From Rosistilla ulvae (lineage in GTDB: Bacteria; Planctomycetota; Planctomycetia; Pirellulales; Pirellulaceae): a DNA stretch of 64,000 bases. The notes under the pieces were generated by a model. It ran no database searches and was not told the DNA's origin. It saw only the letters and a list, made by a program, of their open reading frames with translations. The position numbers were made by a program, and so were the translations under genes. How positions within the stretch are numbered: the first letter of the stretch is position 1; every line of letters begins with the position of its first letter. Below, piece by piece: positions 8,054-17,882 of the stretch. The stretch is taken from positions 2,170,001 through 2,234,000 of the forward strand of contig NZ_CP036261.1 in assembly GCF_007741475.1 (NCBI RefSeq), read 5' to 3'.

Positions 8054-8130
8054 GGACAAACCCTCAACTTATCTGCCCTGAAGCGATGCGCTATCCTGGG
8101 CGACCTTCATAACACAAAGAAGATAAATCC

Positions 8131-9090
8131 ATGGATCCAACCACACTGCTGCGTCCGCGACGCAAGATCACTGGGATCTCGGCGATTCTGTTGCCGTTGC
8201 TCGAGAACAACGAAGTCGATTGGGACGCCTTTCGTCAGCATGTATTGCGGACCGCCGACGCGGGGCTGACTCCCGCCGTGAACATGGACACCGGCTATGT
8301 CAACTTGATCGACGAAGCGACTCGGTTGCAGGTCCTGGACGTGACGCGAGAGATTCTGGGATCGGGACCGTTTGTCGCGGGAGCTTTTGTTGGCGACACG
8401 CCCGGCAGCACGTTGGCTCTCGATGCCTACAAGTCTCGGATCGACGAGATCACCGCGCGTGGAGCGACGCCGGTGATCTTCCAGTCCTACGGCCTGACCG
8501 ATCAAGGGGACGCCGAGATCGTTGCCAGTTACGAGAAGATCGGCCAAGCGTGCGACCAGTTTATCGGGTTCGAACTGGGGCAATGTTTCCTGCCGTTTGG
8601 CAAGATCTATTCGACCGACGTCTATCGCCAATTGATGCTGTTGCCGCAGTGTATCGGTGCAAAACATTCGTCGCTCAGCCGCGCGGCGGAATGGGAACGC
8701 TTGGCCCTTCGCGACCAACTGCGTCCCGAATTCAAAGTCTTCACCGGCAACGATCTGGCGATCGACATGGTGATGTACGGCAGCGATTATCTGCTGGGAC
8801 TCAGCACCTTCGCTCCGGATCTGTTCGCTCGACGCGATGCCTATTGGGCCGCGGGCGATCCGGCGTTTTATGAACTCAACGACGCTCTGCAGTATCTGGG
8901 CTTCTTGACCTTCCGCCAGCCGGTCCCGGGCTACAAACACTCCGCCGCGATGTTCTTGCATCTCCGCGGTTGGATCTCGACCAACAAAACCTATCCCGGC
9001 AGCCCGCAGCGTCCCGACAGCGACCTGCCAATCCTGGAAGACGTCGCGCGGCAGCTAGGCATCTCGCTGGGCAAGGGAGGCAACGTATGA
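8131..9090 (+). CDS. Dihydrodipicolinate synthase (DapA) family protein
   Basis: 319 residues with the class I aldolase layout of the DHDPS/N-acetylneuraminate lyase superfamily: an early [20 protein letters not shown] segment and a Schiff-base lysine candidate in [10 protein letters not shown] (about residue 190). The usual GTTGE signature is replaced by MDTGYVN, so it is not a standard DapA and probably acts on another 2-oxo acid. It shares an ATGA overlap with the following flavin oxidoreductase, so the two are translationally coupled and likely serve one small catabolic pathway. Confidence 0.75.
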   Translation: MDPTTLLRPRRKITGISAILLPLLENNEVDWDAFRQHVLRTADAGLTPAVNMDTGYVNLIDEATRLQVLDVTREILGSGPFVAGAFVGDTPGSTLALDAYKSRIDEITARGATPVIFQSYGLTDQGDAEIVASYEKIGQACDQFIGFELGQCFLPFGKIYSTDVYRQLMLLPQCIGAKHSSLSRAAEWERLALRDQLRPEFKVFTGNDLAIDMVMYGSDYLLGLSTFAPDLFARRDAYWAAGDPAFYELNDALQYLGFLTFRQPVPGYKHSAAMFLHLRGWISTNKTYPGSPQRPDSDLPILEDVARQLGISLGKGGNV

Positions 9091-10517
9091 ACTATCCAAA
9101 AATCAACAGCCTAAAAACCCTCGACGCTTTCCAATCGCGGCTCGATGAACTGGAGATCCAGATCCCCTTGGATGCCGCGATGCAAAGTGGCGACGCGGCG
9201 CCGTTGGCCCAGTCGTGCGATTGGAACGGCGGCACGATTGGGAACCGATTTGCGATCCTGCCGATGGAAGGTTGGGACGGCACGACCGACGGGCGGCCGA
9301 CCGATCTGACGCGTCGTCGTTGGAAGCACTTTGGACTCAGCGGAGCGAAGTTGATCTGGGGTGGCGAAGCGGTGGCGGTCCGTCACGACGGCCGCGCCAA
9401 TCCGAATCAACTGGTGATCAATGCGGACAATCTCGCCGAGATCGAAGCCTTGCGGACGCTGCTTGTCGACACGCATCGGGAGCATTTTGGCCAAGTTGAC
9501 GACTTGTTAGTCGGTTTGCAGCTGACCCACTCCGGCCGCTTCGCTCGTCCTAACGACAAGAAGCGACTCGAACCGCGCGTCGCCTATCGCCATCAGGTGT
9601 TGGATGCAAAGTTTGGCGTCGACAGCGATGCGGCGATCTTGAGCGACGACGAACTCGATCGCTTAGTCGACGATTTCGTCGCCGCCAGCAAGCTCGCTCA
9701 GCAGGCCGGATACGCGTTTGTCGATGTCAAACACTGCCACGGCTACTTGGGGCACGAACTCCTCTCGGGCTACGATCGGCCTGGGAAATATGGTGGCAGC
9801 TTCGAGAATCGGACTCGATTCCTGCGTTCTATCGTCGACGGAATCCGCAGCGAAGCGGCTGGGCTGCAGATCGGCACGCGGATCAGCATCTTCGACTTCA
9901 TCCCGTTTGAACCGGGCCCCGAGGGGCTGGGCAGGCCGAGTCGCACCGGCGAATACCGGAGCGCCTTCGGTGGCGATGGGACCGGCGTCGGATACGATTT
10001 GACCGAACCATCGCGATTGATGCAGCTGTTGGAAGAACTGGGGATCCAACTCGTCTGCTCAACCGTTGGCAGTCCTTACTATTGTCCGCACATCCAGCGG
10101 CCGGCGATCTTCCCTCCCTCCGACGGCTACGCTCCGCCGGAGGATCCCTTGGTCGGCGTGGCTCGTCAGATCAACGCGACGGCGATGCTGAAGCGAGCGC
10201 ATCCGAATCTGCTGTTTGTCGGATCGGGTTACACCTACCTGCAAGATTGGCTGCCGAATGTTGGGCAGGCGGTCGTCCAGCAAGGCCTGGCCGACTTCAT
10301 CGGACTGGGACGGATGGTCCTTTCGTATCCCGAACTTCCGGCCGACGTGATCGCCGGGCGGACGATGCCGCGGAAGAAAATTTGTCGCACGTTCAGCGAA
10401 TGCACAACCGGGCCGCGAAATGGTATGATCTCGGGTTGCTTCCCTCTCGATCCGTTTTATAAAGCGATGCCCGAGCGCCAGCAGATCATGGCCCTGAAGC
10501 AGCAGACCAGAGCATGA
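9087..10517 (+). CDS. NADH:flavin oxidoreductase, old yellow enzyme family
   Basis: 476 residues from the ATG at 9087, chosen because GGGAGG (9075-9080) lies 6 nt upstream and the ATG overlaps the upstream TGA. Family motifs are [12 protein letters not shown] near the N-terminus, [41 protein letters not shown] and a late [11 protein letters not shown]. These form the FMN-binding TIM barrel and catalytic region of the 2,4-dienoyl-CoA reductase/OYE group. No C-terminal Fe-S/FAD module is present, and a [20 protein letters not shown] segment ends the protein. The coupling with a DapA-like aldolase suggests a sugar-acid or aromatic-acid pathway; the substrate is unknown. Confidence 0.85.
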   Translation: MNYPKINSLKTLDAFQSRLDELEIQIPLDAAMQSGDAAPLAQSCDWNGGTIGNRFAILPMEGWDGTTDGRPTDLTRRRWKHFGLSGAKLIWGGEAVAVRHDGRANPNQLVINADNLAEIEALRTLLVDTHREHFGQVDDLLVGLQLTHSGRFARPNDKKRLEPRVAYRHQVLDAKFGVDSDAAILSDDELDRLVDDFVAASKLAQQAGYAFVDVKHCHGYLGHELLSGYDRPGKYGGSFENRTRFLRSIVDGIRSEAAGLQIGTRISIFDFIPFEPGPEGLGRPSRTGEYRSAFGGDGTGVGYDLTEPSRLMQLLEELGIQLVCSTVGSPYYCPHIQRPAIFPPSDGYAPPEDPLVGVARQINATAMLKRAHPNLLFVGSGYTYLQDWLPNVGQAVVQQGLADFIGLGRMVLSYPELPADVIAGRTMPRKKICRTFSECTTGPRNGMISGCFPLDPFYKAMPERQQIMALKQQTRA

Positions 10518-10581
10518 TGGCGTTGGTCGCTGACACTGGGCCGAACCCACCTCGTGCAATTCAGATCAGCGATCAACACCT

Positions 10582-11787
10582 ATGCAGTCCAATAACGAAT
10601 CCGCCCACCCCGTCAACGAGCCGATCGACTTGGAGATCAAAGATGCTCAAGTCATCTTCAAGTCGGTGTGGAAAGAATTGGAACAGGAGGTCGGCCACGA
10701 GAACCTGCGGTTCCCGAAAGAGCTGATCCTGCTGGGCGGTGCGCCGGGTGCGGGCAAGGGAACGCAAACGCAGTTCATCATGGCGGCTCGCGGCCTGACC
10801 TGCCCGCCGATCGTCGTCAGCGATCTGTTGGTCACTCCCGAAGCACAACGAATCAAAGATCAGGGGGGAATCGTCGGCGATGGCGAAGTGATCGGGATCT
10901 TGCTGCGGAAGCTGTTGGAACCGATCTTTCGGGATGGAGCGGTCTTGGATGGCTTTCCGCGGACGCGTGTTCAAGTCGAATGCTTGAAGCTGTTGGTCGA
11001 TAAGATCACGCAACTGCACGCCGAGTTCCAAGGGACCGAACTAGCCGTCAACTTCCGTCGCCCCACGATCCACGCGATGCTGTTGTTCATCAGCGAAGCG
11101 ACAAGCATCAGCCGCCAACTGCAACGCGGCCGCGAGATCGAAGCGCACAATCAGGAAGTCGCCGAGACTGGGATCGGCCGCCCGATCGAATTGCGATCGA
11201 CCGATCTGAGTCCGGAAAAGGCGAAGCGTCGTTACCGCGTCTTTAAAGAGATGACGTGGGACGCGCTGCAGTCACTCAAAGAGATCTATCACTACCACTT
11301 CATCAACGCCGAGGGACCGATCGCGGAAGTCGAAGCGAACATCATCGGCGAATTGGCGTACCAAAGCTCGTTGGAACTCGATCCCAGCACCTACGATCGG
11401 CTGCGTGGCTTGCCGCTAGCGAGCGAGATCACCGTCCACGCGCGGCAGGAACTCGTCCGCCGGCTCGATTCTTACGAACTGGAACACCGCGAGCTGTTCA
11501 TTCGCACCGTCGACACGATCGATCGGAAATTTATGCCGATCATCGAACGCCACGCCCTCTCGGGCCAAGCGATTGTGAACTCCGAAGACGAACTGTTCAC
11601 CGATCCGCTGGCGCTCTGGATGTTGATCGATATCTTCTCCGAACGCGGCTACCACGCCGTCGTCGATAAACATATCCAAGCGACGCCCGAGCGAATCGAT
11701 CTGGAGACCGGGCAGATCCACAACCGCTTGAAGACGATCATCCGCACGAAGATCTCATTCAAGGGATCGGAGATCCGCCGCGGTTAG
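10582..11787 (+). CDS. Adenylate kinase-like P-loop protein with long C-terminal extension
   Basis: 401 residues. The first 230 or so resemble adenylate kinase: P-loop GGAPGAGKGTQTQF (about 53-66), an NMP-binding region with VVSDLLV and GDGEVIGILLRKLL, and VLDGFPRTRVQVE. The LID differs from canonical enzymes, with a long insertion. The last 170 residues (from about SLELDPSTYDRL) have no family I recognise; they contain a helix-rich segment and TIDRKFMPIIERH. At nearly twice the usual kinase length, the protein may be a specialised nucleotide kinase or regulator. It lies 64 nt downstream of the oxidoreductase. Confidence 0.7.
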   Translation: MQSNNESAHPVNEPIDLEIKDAQVIFKSVWKELEQEVGHENLRFPKELILLGGAPGAGKGTQTQFIMAARGLTCPPIVVSDLLVTPEAQRIKDQGGIVGDGEVIGILLRKLLEPIFRDGAVLDGFPRTRVQVECLKLLVDKITQLHAEFQGTELAVNFRRPTIHAMLLFISEATSISRQLQRGREIEAHNQEVAETGIGRPIELRSTDLSPEKAKRRYRVFKEMTWDALQSLKEIYHYHFINAEGPIAEVEANIIGELAYQSSLELDPSTYDRLRGLPLASEITVHARQELVRRLDSYELEHRELFIRTVDTIDRKFMPIIERHALSGQAIVNSEDELFTDPLALWMLIDIFSERGYHAVVDKHIQATPERIDLETGQIHNRLKTIIRTKISFKGSEIRRG

Positions 11788-12261
11788 GCTTGCTGTCCTA
11801 TCGGCAGAGCAAGTTGAACACACTGTGGCTGATAAACTGCAGCGAAGCGAAAGCGATCGCGCGACCATTTTTGAACCCTAAACACTTGCCCGAGCCTCTT
11901 TCACCCTCGACAATTTGGGGTAGATAGAAAACAGACCACCTGCAGATGTGATGGGGTGTCGTGCACAGCCCGTTGGGCTTTCGGTGCACAGCTGGCGCGG
12001 ACTTCTGAAGTCAGCTACGAAAGACACGAAACCGTCGCTTTCGATTCGGGTTTTTCGTAGATTCAAATCTCCCGCTGCTTGGGCCGTTGGTTTGCACGTC
12101 TTTTAAGCTGGGGCGTTTTCCGTAATTCAAGAGACTCCCAAGATGTTGTTTACGCAAACCCCTTCGACTCACCTTCGCTCTTTTGAAACGGGCGTTCGAA
12201 TTGGTGCAATTTAGCGTACGCAGAGTCACTCATTTCGTTCACGCAGACCAAAGGACACTCA
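11788..12261. other. Intergenic stretch without a recognisable gene
   Basis: 474 bases between the kinase-like gene and the toxin-antitoxin pair. Short open frames here have no family resemblance. No RNA gene or clear promoter was recognised. Confidence 0.5.
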
Positions 12262-12513
12262 ATGTCTTCAAAAGAAAAGGCGATATCGCTCATTCAAAAT
12301 CTTGACGATGACGTCTCGATCGACGATGTCATCGATCGACTTTACCTTCTGCGCAAAATCGAACTTGGAATTGTCCAGGCCGATACTGGTGATGTGATGG
12401 AGCACGACGCTTTCATGGATGAACTAGAGGCGGAAGATGCCCAACAATTAGATCTTCTGGACGCGACAATCGCGCGAAGATCTCCGTTCGGTGCGCGATC
12501 ATATCGCGCGTGA
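12262..12513 (+). CDS. Antitoxin-like protein of a type II toxin-antitoxin pair
   Basis: 83 residues: SSKEKAISLIQNLDDDVSID followed by DVIDRLYLLRKIELGI and an acidic tail. This matches the short helical antitoxins that precede RelE/ParE toxins, in which the N-terminal part dimerises or binds DNA and the acidic C-terminal tail wraps the toxin. It overlaps the toxin frame by 23 bases. Such pairs are usually autoregulated by the antitoxin complex binding the upstream region. The call depends mainly on the neighbour. Confidence 0.65.
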   Translation: MSSKEKAISLIQNLDDDVSIDDVIDRLYLLRKIELGIVQADTGDVMEHDAFMDELEAEDAQQLDLLDATIARRSPFGARSYRA

Positions 12514-12748
12514 CGCTCCGGCAACCGCGATGACCTATGTTCGTAAACTCCGAAATTCCGTTGGTCGTCTGAAACAATTCCCGTGCTCCGGTGAGGTTGT
12601 ACCGGAAATTGGACGCGAAGACTTGCGTGAAGTGCTCCAAGGGAATTACCGCATCATCTATCGCGTTTCAGAGCGGCGGGTCGATATCCTCGCCGTTTTC
12701 CACAGTTCGCAAATCTTCGACGAACGCGACCTCGGCAGTGCGGAGTGA
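12491..12748 (+). CDS. RelE/ParE-family toxin
   Basis: 85 residues from the GTG at 12491. Motifs RDHIARDAPATAMTYVRKLR, FPCSGEVVPEI, REVLQGNYRIIYRV and VDILAVFHSSQ are those of the ParE/RelE fold. Homology-like sequence continues upstream in frame (WTRQSREDLRS, the expected first strand and helix) to a TAG at 12449-12451, but that stretch contains no ATG, GTG or TTG. The true start may be a rare ATC at 12452, or the gene may have lost its start. If GTG 12491 is used the first beta strand is missing and the toxin may be inactive. Confidence 0.75.
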   Translation: MRDHIARDAPATAMTYVRKLRNSVGRLKQFPCSGEVVPEIGREDLREVLQGNYRIIYRVSERRVDILAVFHSSQIFDERDLGSAE

Positions 12749-13131
12749 CCGACAACCTGTTTTTGATCTTCGGCCTCTGGAGCATGCAATTCGACATTTC
12801 CAATGGCCTTCACGCAACACCAAGGAACGGTGCAAGTTCGGCCGCAAGCCCCACGTGACGCGTAGGGTACACGGCAATTTCGTCCGGGCTGAACTTCCTC
12901 GCACAGACGACACGTCAATGGAGGAACGACGTTTCGAGCGACTTGCGATCGGAGCACCTAAGTCGGGCTCACTGGCTTTGTTTGAGTCCTCTAATCGACC
13001 TGTCGCCACGCGGAAAGCGAAAAGGCAAGGGAAACTTTTTTTCAATTTCTTGTCTGCGGTTTGTCGGCGACGGCAATAATCGCTGTGAACCGACCGATTT
13101 CACACCTTTGTTGCTGGTAGACCGCGTGAGC
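12749..13131. other. Intergenic stretch, probably holding the promoter of the sigma gene
   Basis: 383 bases with no gene that I can support. Open frames that read through into the sigma factor from here lack family similarity. No clear -10/-35 pair was identified. Confidence 0.45.
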
Positions 13132-13659
13132 ATGATCGCCGACGAGATCCACGAACTGCTGGACCGGCATCGCCCTTGGCTGCTGCGGGTGATCCAGTCG
13201 CGGACCACGCTAGCGAGTGCCGTCGAAGATGTTTATTCGGAGGTTCTGCTGGCGATCGCGAAGAGTGATCATCGGCCGCGCGACGACAGTTCGCTCGCTC
13301 CTTGGTTGTGCAAGATCGCCATCCGGCAGTCCGCATTGGCCAACCGCACGGCGATGCGTCGCGATCGATTGAACAAAGATTACGCCCATCAGTCGCCCGA
13401 CAGCCCCGCCGCAAACGATCCGATCTTCTGGTTGATGGACCAGGAACGACGCGATCTGGTCCGCCAGGTGTTGCACGAGATGGAGCCCGAGGTCCGCGGC
13501 GTGCTGCTGGCGAAGTTCGTCGAGAAGCTGACCTACCCGCAATTGGCTCAGCGACTGGGCGTCGCCGAACATGTCGTGCAGTACCGAGTCGCCCAGGCGA
13601 AAAAACGCCTGCGGCAAATGTTGACCCAGCGTGGAATCGACCAAGAGGATCTGTCATGA
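13132..13659 (+). CDS. ECF-type sigma-70 family RNA polymerase sigma factor
   Basis: 175 residues from ATG 13132 (GTG 13126 is a possible alternative). Region 2 is represented by AVEDVYSEVLLAIAKSD and APWLCKIAIRQSALANR. Region 4 reads EVRGVLLAKFVEKLTYPQLA then QRLGVAEHVVQYRVAQAKKR, a helix-turn-helix. Such factors redirect RNA polymerase to a small regulon and are held by a membrane partner. The stop overlaps the start of the next gene by ATGA, which encodes a single-pass membrane protein and so is the likely partner. Confidence 0.8.
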   Translation: MIADEIHELLDRHRPWLLRVIQSRTTLASAVEDVYSEVLLAIAKSDHRPRDDSSLAPWLCKIAIRQSALANRTAMRRDRLNKDYAHQSPDSPAANDPIFWLMDQERRDLVRQVLHEMEPEVRGVLLAKFVEKLTYPQLAQRLGVAEHVVQYRVAQAKKRLRQMLTQRGIDQEDLS

Positions 13660-14396
13660 ATCCCGAACACGAACAAACTTTGGAACGTTTTGCCGCCGGC
13701 GAGATGAGTGTTGCGGAGGAGAACGATTTCCTGGCACGCTGCGAAATCGAACCGACTCGCTACCGAGCTGCCGCGTTGGCGCTGGTCGAACACCGCCGGA
13801 TCAGCGACGCGTTGGCTCAGTTTTCGTTTCCCGAAAGCCAACCGACGCCGGTGACTGCATCCGCACCGACGCCCCCGGCAACGAGGTCCCGCGGTCTCGC
13901 GTTCGCTCTCGCCGCAACGATCGCTGCGGTCGCCGTCGGCGGCTATTTGTTGGGGACGATCGGCCGCGACGATGCGGTGAACCGTGAGTTTGCCGAATCG
14001 CAACCGACAGCGACCGAGGTGATCGCACCGCCGATGCAGCTTCCACCGCAGACCGGCGACAACTCGCAGATCGCGCTACAGCAGGACGAGAGTCCCGCCG
14101 ATCCAGCGGCCAGCCCCAAACATGATCCTCGGTTTGTGGAGCTGCCTCCGGAGTCGGAGGCCGATCTTTCGGAGACTCCCGAAAACCAAGCCGCTCGCCA
14201 ATTGGGAAGCCTGTTGGCTGAACTGTTCCGCGGCGCCCAACGCGAGCCGATCTTCAGCGACCAAGCCAAATCGAAGCTCCGCAGCGATGGCTGGGAAGTC
14301 GAAGAGAAGCCGCTGATCTATGTCTTCAGCACCGACGACGGTGAGCAATACGCCGTACCGACACACAACGCGAACCTGCGTTACGTCAAACCCTAG
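13656..14396 (+). CDS. Single-pass membrane protein, probable partner of the sigma factor
   Basis: 246 residues from an ATG overlapping the sigma factor stop. The N-terminal 60 residues (NPEHEQTLERFAAGEMSVAE then ENDFLARCEIEP) resemble the cytoplasmic helical domain of planctomycete anti-sigma factors. A Pro-rich linker precedes one transmembrane helix (LAFALAATIAAVAVGGYLLG, about residues 83-102). The outer part is acidic and disordered, then has a compact end with SDGWEVEEKPLIYVFSTDDG. No zinc-binding HxxxCxxC motif is present. Anti-sigma function is inferred from coupling and topology. Confidence 0.6.
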   Translation: MNPEHEQTLERFAAGEMSVAEENDFLARCEIEPTRYRAAALALVEHRRISDALAQFSFPESQPTPVTASAPTPPATRSRGLAFALAATIAAVAVGGYLLGTIGRDDAVNREFAESQPTATEVIAPPMQLPPQTGDNSQIALQQDESPADPAASPKHDPRFVELPPESEADLSETPENQAARQLGSLLAELFRGAQREPIFSDQAKSKLRSDGWEVEEKPLIYVFSTDDGEQYAVPTHNANLRYVKP

Positions 14397-14527
14397 CTGC
14401 GGTGCAGCGATCTGAACTCGAACGATCCACCACTTGCGGCGTGGTCTCCCGGTTGGACGCTGCGCACCGACCGCGACCACGCTTTGCCAAAATGAATTTG
14501 CTATCCAACTTCCTTGGGAGAATTGAA

Positions 14528-15391
14528 ATGAAATCGATGTACTCTTTGACGATCGCCGCGTTGCTGTTTACGGCATCGCTTCCCACAGCAAACGCCGACG
14601 ACGGTGCGGCTCCAGCGATTCCTGTCCCTCCGGCTCCCGCCGCAAGCGACGACAAAGCCGCCCCCGACGCCGACGCCCCAGCGGAAGCGGAGGCAGATGC
14701 GGCGGCCAAACCGGCCGACGCTGAGACTCGCAAGCCAGGCACCCATGTGAAGGTCCAATCGAAGGATGGCGAGACGACGATCGTCGTTCGCAGCTTCGGT
14801 AAAGTGATCCACGTCGGCCCCGGCGGCCAAGTCGATGTCAGCGACCTGCCCGGCGCCGAAGTGGCGGAGGGGGAAGAGGTCGACGGCGATTCGCCGCGTC
14901 GTGGCATCAAGCGTCGCCGCGTTTTGAATCTCAGCAAGATCATGCAACTGGGTGACGATGGGATTCTGAAGGAACTCGACGCGCTGCCGGTCACGATCAG
15001 CACGCTGATCGGCAAGAGCATCACTTCGGATGCCGGAGTCGAAGGAGAGATCCAAGTGATCGGTCCCGACGGCAAGGAGTTCAACTTCGACTTCGAGGAA
15101 CTTGCCCCCGCCGGTCAGGAACTGGCGAAATCGATCGAACAAGCGATCATCGAATCGGGAGTCGAAATCCCGGCCGACGTCGCTGTCGAACTGATGAAAG
15201 CGAAACAGCGGATCGAAAAACAGGTTCAGACGCTGCGAAACCGAGCTCAACAGCAGGTCCGATTGCCCGCCGCCGCCAAAGCGATGGCAGCCGAGCAAAA
15301 GACGATGCACGAGAAACTCGATCGGATCCTGAACCGGCTGGACAAGCTGGAAACCGAGGTCGCTGCGATGAAGAAGCAGGCTGAACTGTAG
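14528..15391 (+). CDS. Secreted Ala/Asp-rich protein with C-terminal coiled coil
   Basis: 287 residues from ATG 14528, with GGGAG 7 nt upstream. A signal peptide (KSMYSLTIAALLFTASLPTA, ANADD) precedes a low-complexity Ala/Pro/Asp segment to about residue 70. The middle resembles a small beta domain (HVKVQSKDGETTIVVRSFGK), and the last 50 residues form a heptad-rich helix (HEKLDRILNRLDKLETEVAA). No enzymatic motif is visible. Given its position after the sigma/membrane pair it could be a periplasmic part of the same response, but this is a guess from position only. Confidence 0.6.
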   Translation: MKSMYSLTIAALLFTASLPTANADDGAAPAIPVPPAPAASDDKAAPDADAPAEAEADAAAKPADAETRKPGTHVKVQSKDGETTIVVRSFGKVIHVGPGGQVDVSDLPGAEVAEGEEVDGDSPRRGIKRRRVLNLSKIMQLGDDGILKELDALPVTISTLIGKSITSDAGVEGEIQVIGPDGKEFNFDFEELAPAGQELAKSIEQAIIESGVEIPADVAVELMKAKQRIEKQVQTLRNRAQQQVRLPAAAKAMAAEQKTMHEKLDRILNRLDKLETEVAAMKKQAEL

Positions 15392-15419
15392 GTCCACAGC
15401 CGGGAAGAATTCGAGGAAC

Positions 15420-15457
15420 CGCGTGATTTGCAGCGGAATCGCCCCGCAAATCACGCG
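15420..15457. terminator. Hairpin between the coiled-coil gene and metG
   Basis: A perfect 12-bp stem (15420-15431 with 15446-15457) with a 14-nt loop lies 28 nt past the upstream stop codon and about 100 nt before metG. It is a likely terminator, though no T-run follows at once. Confidence 0.55.
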
Positions 15458-15559
15458 ACCTCACCCCAGGCCCTTCGCGTCGTGCAGCTTTTCTTTACAA
15501 TGCTGGCCTCTATGGTTGTTCGCCATCCATTTCGCCAGCAAACTGCACTTGAACTTAAA

Positions 15560-17605
15560 ATGACGCGACAGATCCTGGTCACCGCCGCCTTGCCGTACGC
15601 CAACGGGCCGATTCACATCGGGCATTTGGTCGAATACATCCAAACCGACATCTGGACTCGTTTCCAGAAGCTCCGCGGCAACCGCTGCATCTACGTCTGT
15701 GCCGACGATACACACGGCACCGCGATCATGATGCGAGCCCGTCGCGAAGGCCGCAGCGAAGAGGAGTTGATCGCGGCGATGCAGGAATCGCACCAACGCG
15801 ACTTCGCCGGCTTCGATGTCCAGTTCGATCATTACGGCAGCACCCATAGCGATGAAAATCGTCAGCTGTGCGGTCGGTTCTGGCAAGCGATGCGAGACGC
15901 CAATCTGATCGTCGAGCGTCCAGTTCAACAGTTGTTCGATCCGCAAGAGCAGACGTTTTTGGCCGATCGCTTTGTTCGCGGCACCTGCCCAAAGTGCAAT
16001 GCCCCCAACCAGCCGGGCGATAATTGCTCGGCCTGCGGTCACACCTACAGCCCCGCCGACCTGATCGATCCCGTCAGCACGCTCAGCGGTGCGGCACCGG
16101 AGCTGCGCGAAGCGACGCACCTGTTTGTCGAACTGGAACAACTGCACAGCTTCCTGTCCGAGTGGGTCAAGGAATCGGGAGCGTTGCAGAGCGAGACGGC
16201 GAACTACTTGTTAGGCCACTTCCTCAGCGATGCCCTTCGCGACTGGGACATCTCCCGCCCGGCTCCCTATTTCGGATTCGAGATCCCCGACAGCCCCGGC
16301 AACTACTGGTACGTCTGGTTCGACGCGCCGATCGGCTACGTCGCCAGCACCCAGCAATGGTGCAACGCCAACGGCGAAAAGCTGGAGGATTGGTGGCAGA
16401 ACCCGAACACCGAGATCCACCACTTCATCGGTAAAGACATCACCTATTTCCATACGCTCTTCTGGCCGGGGATGCTCAAGACGGCTGGCTTCACGCTGCC
16501 GACGAAGGTTCATATCCACGGCTTCTTGACGGTCGACGGCCATAAGATGAGCAAGAGTGTCGGGACGTTGGTCTCGGCCGAAAAGTACCTGGAACATTTT
16601 GATCCGACCTACCTGCGTTACTTCTACGCATCGAAGCTGACCTCGCGCGTCGAAGACCTCGACCTGGGGTTGGACGAGTTTGCCGAGAAGGTGAATTCGG
16701 ATCTGGTCGGCAAAGTCGTCAACCTTGCGTCGCGAGTCGCCAAGTTCGCGCATCAGTTGGGCCTATCGGAAGCTTATCCCGACGACGGCGGTCTGTTCCA
16801 ACAGTCGGCCGACGCGGGGGACGAGATCGCCGCGGCGTACGAAGCTTGCGACTACAGCAAAGCGATGCGATTGATCTTGGAACTGGCCGATCGCGCCAAC
16901 CCGTATGTCGAACACGCCAAGCCGTGGGAAATGAAAAAGGATCCCGCCCGCGAAGCCGAACTGCGCGACGTCTGCACCGTCGGGCTGAACCTGTTCCGCC
17001 AGCTGTGCGTCTACCTGGCGCCCGTCTTGCCATCGCTGGCCGAGAAGTGTGGCGAACTGTTGGGCGATCCGATCACCGGTTGGCAGCAGAGCCAATCGCC
17101 GCTGCTGGGAACTCCGGTGGCGAAGTTCAAACACATGTTAAAACGTATCGAAGTTAAGGACCTGCAAAAAATGATCGACGAGAGCAAAGACGAATCCGCC
17201 GCAACCGAATCCGAAGCCCCCGCCGCGAACCAATGGAACGACAGCGATCAACCATTGAAGGACGAACCGCTGGCCGACGAGATCACCATCGACGACTTCG
17301 CCAAAGTCGATCTGCGGGTCGCCCGCGTGATCAAAGCCGAACAGGTGCCTGAAGCAAACAAGCTGCTGCACCTGACTCTAAGCCTTGGTGGCGATGAGAC
17401 CCGCAGCGTCTTCGCTGGCATCAAAGCGGCTTACACGCCCGAGCAACTGGTTGGCCGATTGGTCGTGATGGTCGCCAACTTGAAGCCGCGCAAGATGCGG
17501 TTTGGACTCAGCGAAGGCATGGTCACCGCCGCAGGTCCCGGCGGCGCCGAAGTCTTTGTGCTCGGCGTCGACGAAGGAGCTCTCCCCGGCCAACGCGCCC
17601 ACTGA
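15560..17605 (+). CDS. metG: Methionyl-tRNA synthetase
   Basis: 681 residues from ATG 15560, the usual bacterial start ([20 protein letters not shown]). It charges tRNA-Met. The class I signatures are PIHIGH near residue 19 and HKMSKS near residue 330. The zinc knuckle has two Cys pairs ([18 protein letters not shown]). An anticodon-binding helical domain follows, and after an acidic linker the C-terminal 105 residues form an EMAP/Trbp111 tRNA-binding domain ([20 protein letters not shown] onward). The length is close to the 677 residues of the E. coli enzyme. It is transcribed alone between hairpins. Confidence 0.97.
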   Translation: MTRQILVTAALPYANGPIHIGHLVEYIQTDIWTRFQKLRGNRCIYVCADDTHGTAIMMRARREGRSEEELIAAMQESHQRDFAGFDVQFDHYGSTHSDENRQLCGRFWQAMRDANLIVERPVQQLFDPQEQTFLADRFVRGTCPKCNAPNQPGDNCSACGHTYSPADLIDPVSTLSGAAPELREATHLFVELEQLHSFLSEWVKESGALQSETANYLLGHFLSDALRDWDISRPAPYFGFEIPDSPGNYWYVWFDAPIGYVASTQQWCNANGEKLEDWWQNPNTEIHHFIGKDITYFHTLFWPGMLKTAGFTLPTKVHIHGFLTVDGHKMSKSVGTLVSAEKYLEHFDPTYLRYFYASKLTSRVEDLDLGLDEFAEKVNSDLVGKVVNLASRVAKFAHQLGLSEAYPDDGGLFQQSADAGDEIAAAYEACDYSKAMRLILELADRANPYVEHAKPWEMKKDPAREAELRDVCTVGLNLFRQLCVYLAPVLPSLAEKCGELLGDPITGWQQSQSPLLGTPVAKFKHMLKRIEVKDLQKMIDESKDESAATESEAPAANQWNDSDQPLKDEPLADEITIDDFAKVDLRVARVIKAEQVPEANKLLHLTLSLGGDETRSVFAGIKAAYTPEQLVGRLVVMVANLKPRKMRFGLSEGMVTAAGPGGAEVFVLGVDEGALPGQRAH

Positions 17606-17735
17606 TCGCCGGCGGCAAGGTTTACAAGCCGCCGATTCACAGCCGCCAACCTGCACCCGCCCGACGAAGCTGGGAGGGTCGAAAAACGTGCGTTTAGCAA
17701 GTTTTTCGGGGAGGGCATTGGATTAGATGGTTGGT

Positions 17736-17755
17736 CCTGGGACTCGCGTCCCAGG
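17736..17755 (+). terminator. Intrinsic-type terminator after metG
   Basis: CCTGGGA-ctcgcg-TCCCAGG forms a 7-bp GC-rich stem followed by CTTTT. It lies 130 nt after the metG stop in the gap before a convergent gene. Confidence 0.55.
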
Positions 17756-17760
17756 CTTTT

Positions 17761-17852
17761 GCATGCCGTCGCTTTGCGACTGAGCAATGCCGGGTCGAGC
17801 GGGAGGCCTGAAACTTGCGTTCCAGGTTCCCGCATGCCGTCGCTTTGCGACT
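17761..17852. repeat. Pair of 21-bp direct repeats 71 bp apart
   Basis: The words at 17761-17781 and 17832-17852 are identical (GCATGCCGTCGCTTTGCGAC plus T), and each follows a CCAGG word. They fill the convergent metG/E1-fusion gap. This is probably a dispersed intergenic repeat of this genome. Confidence 0.55.
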
Positions 17853-17882
17853 AGGCAGCCCCGCGGTTACGAGCGTCGCAAC

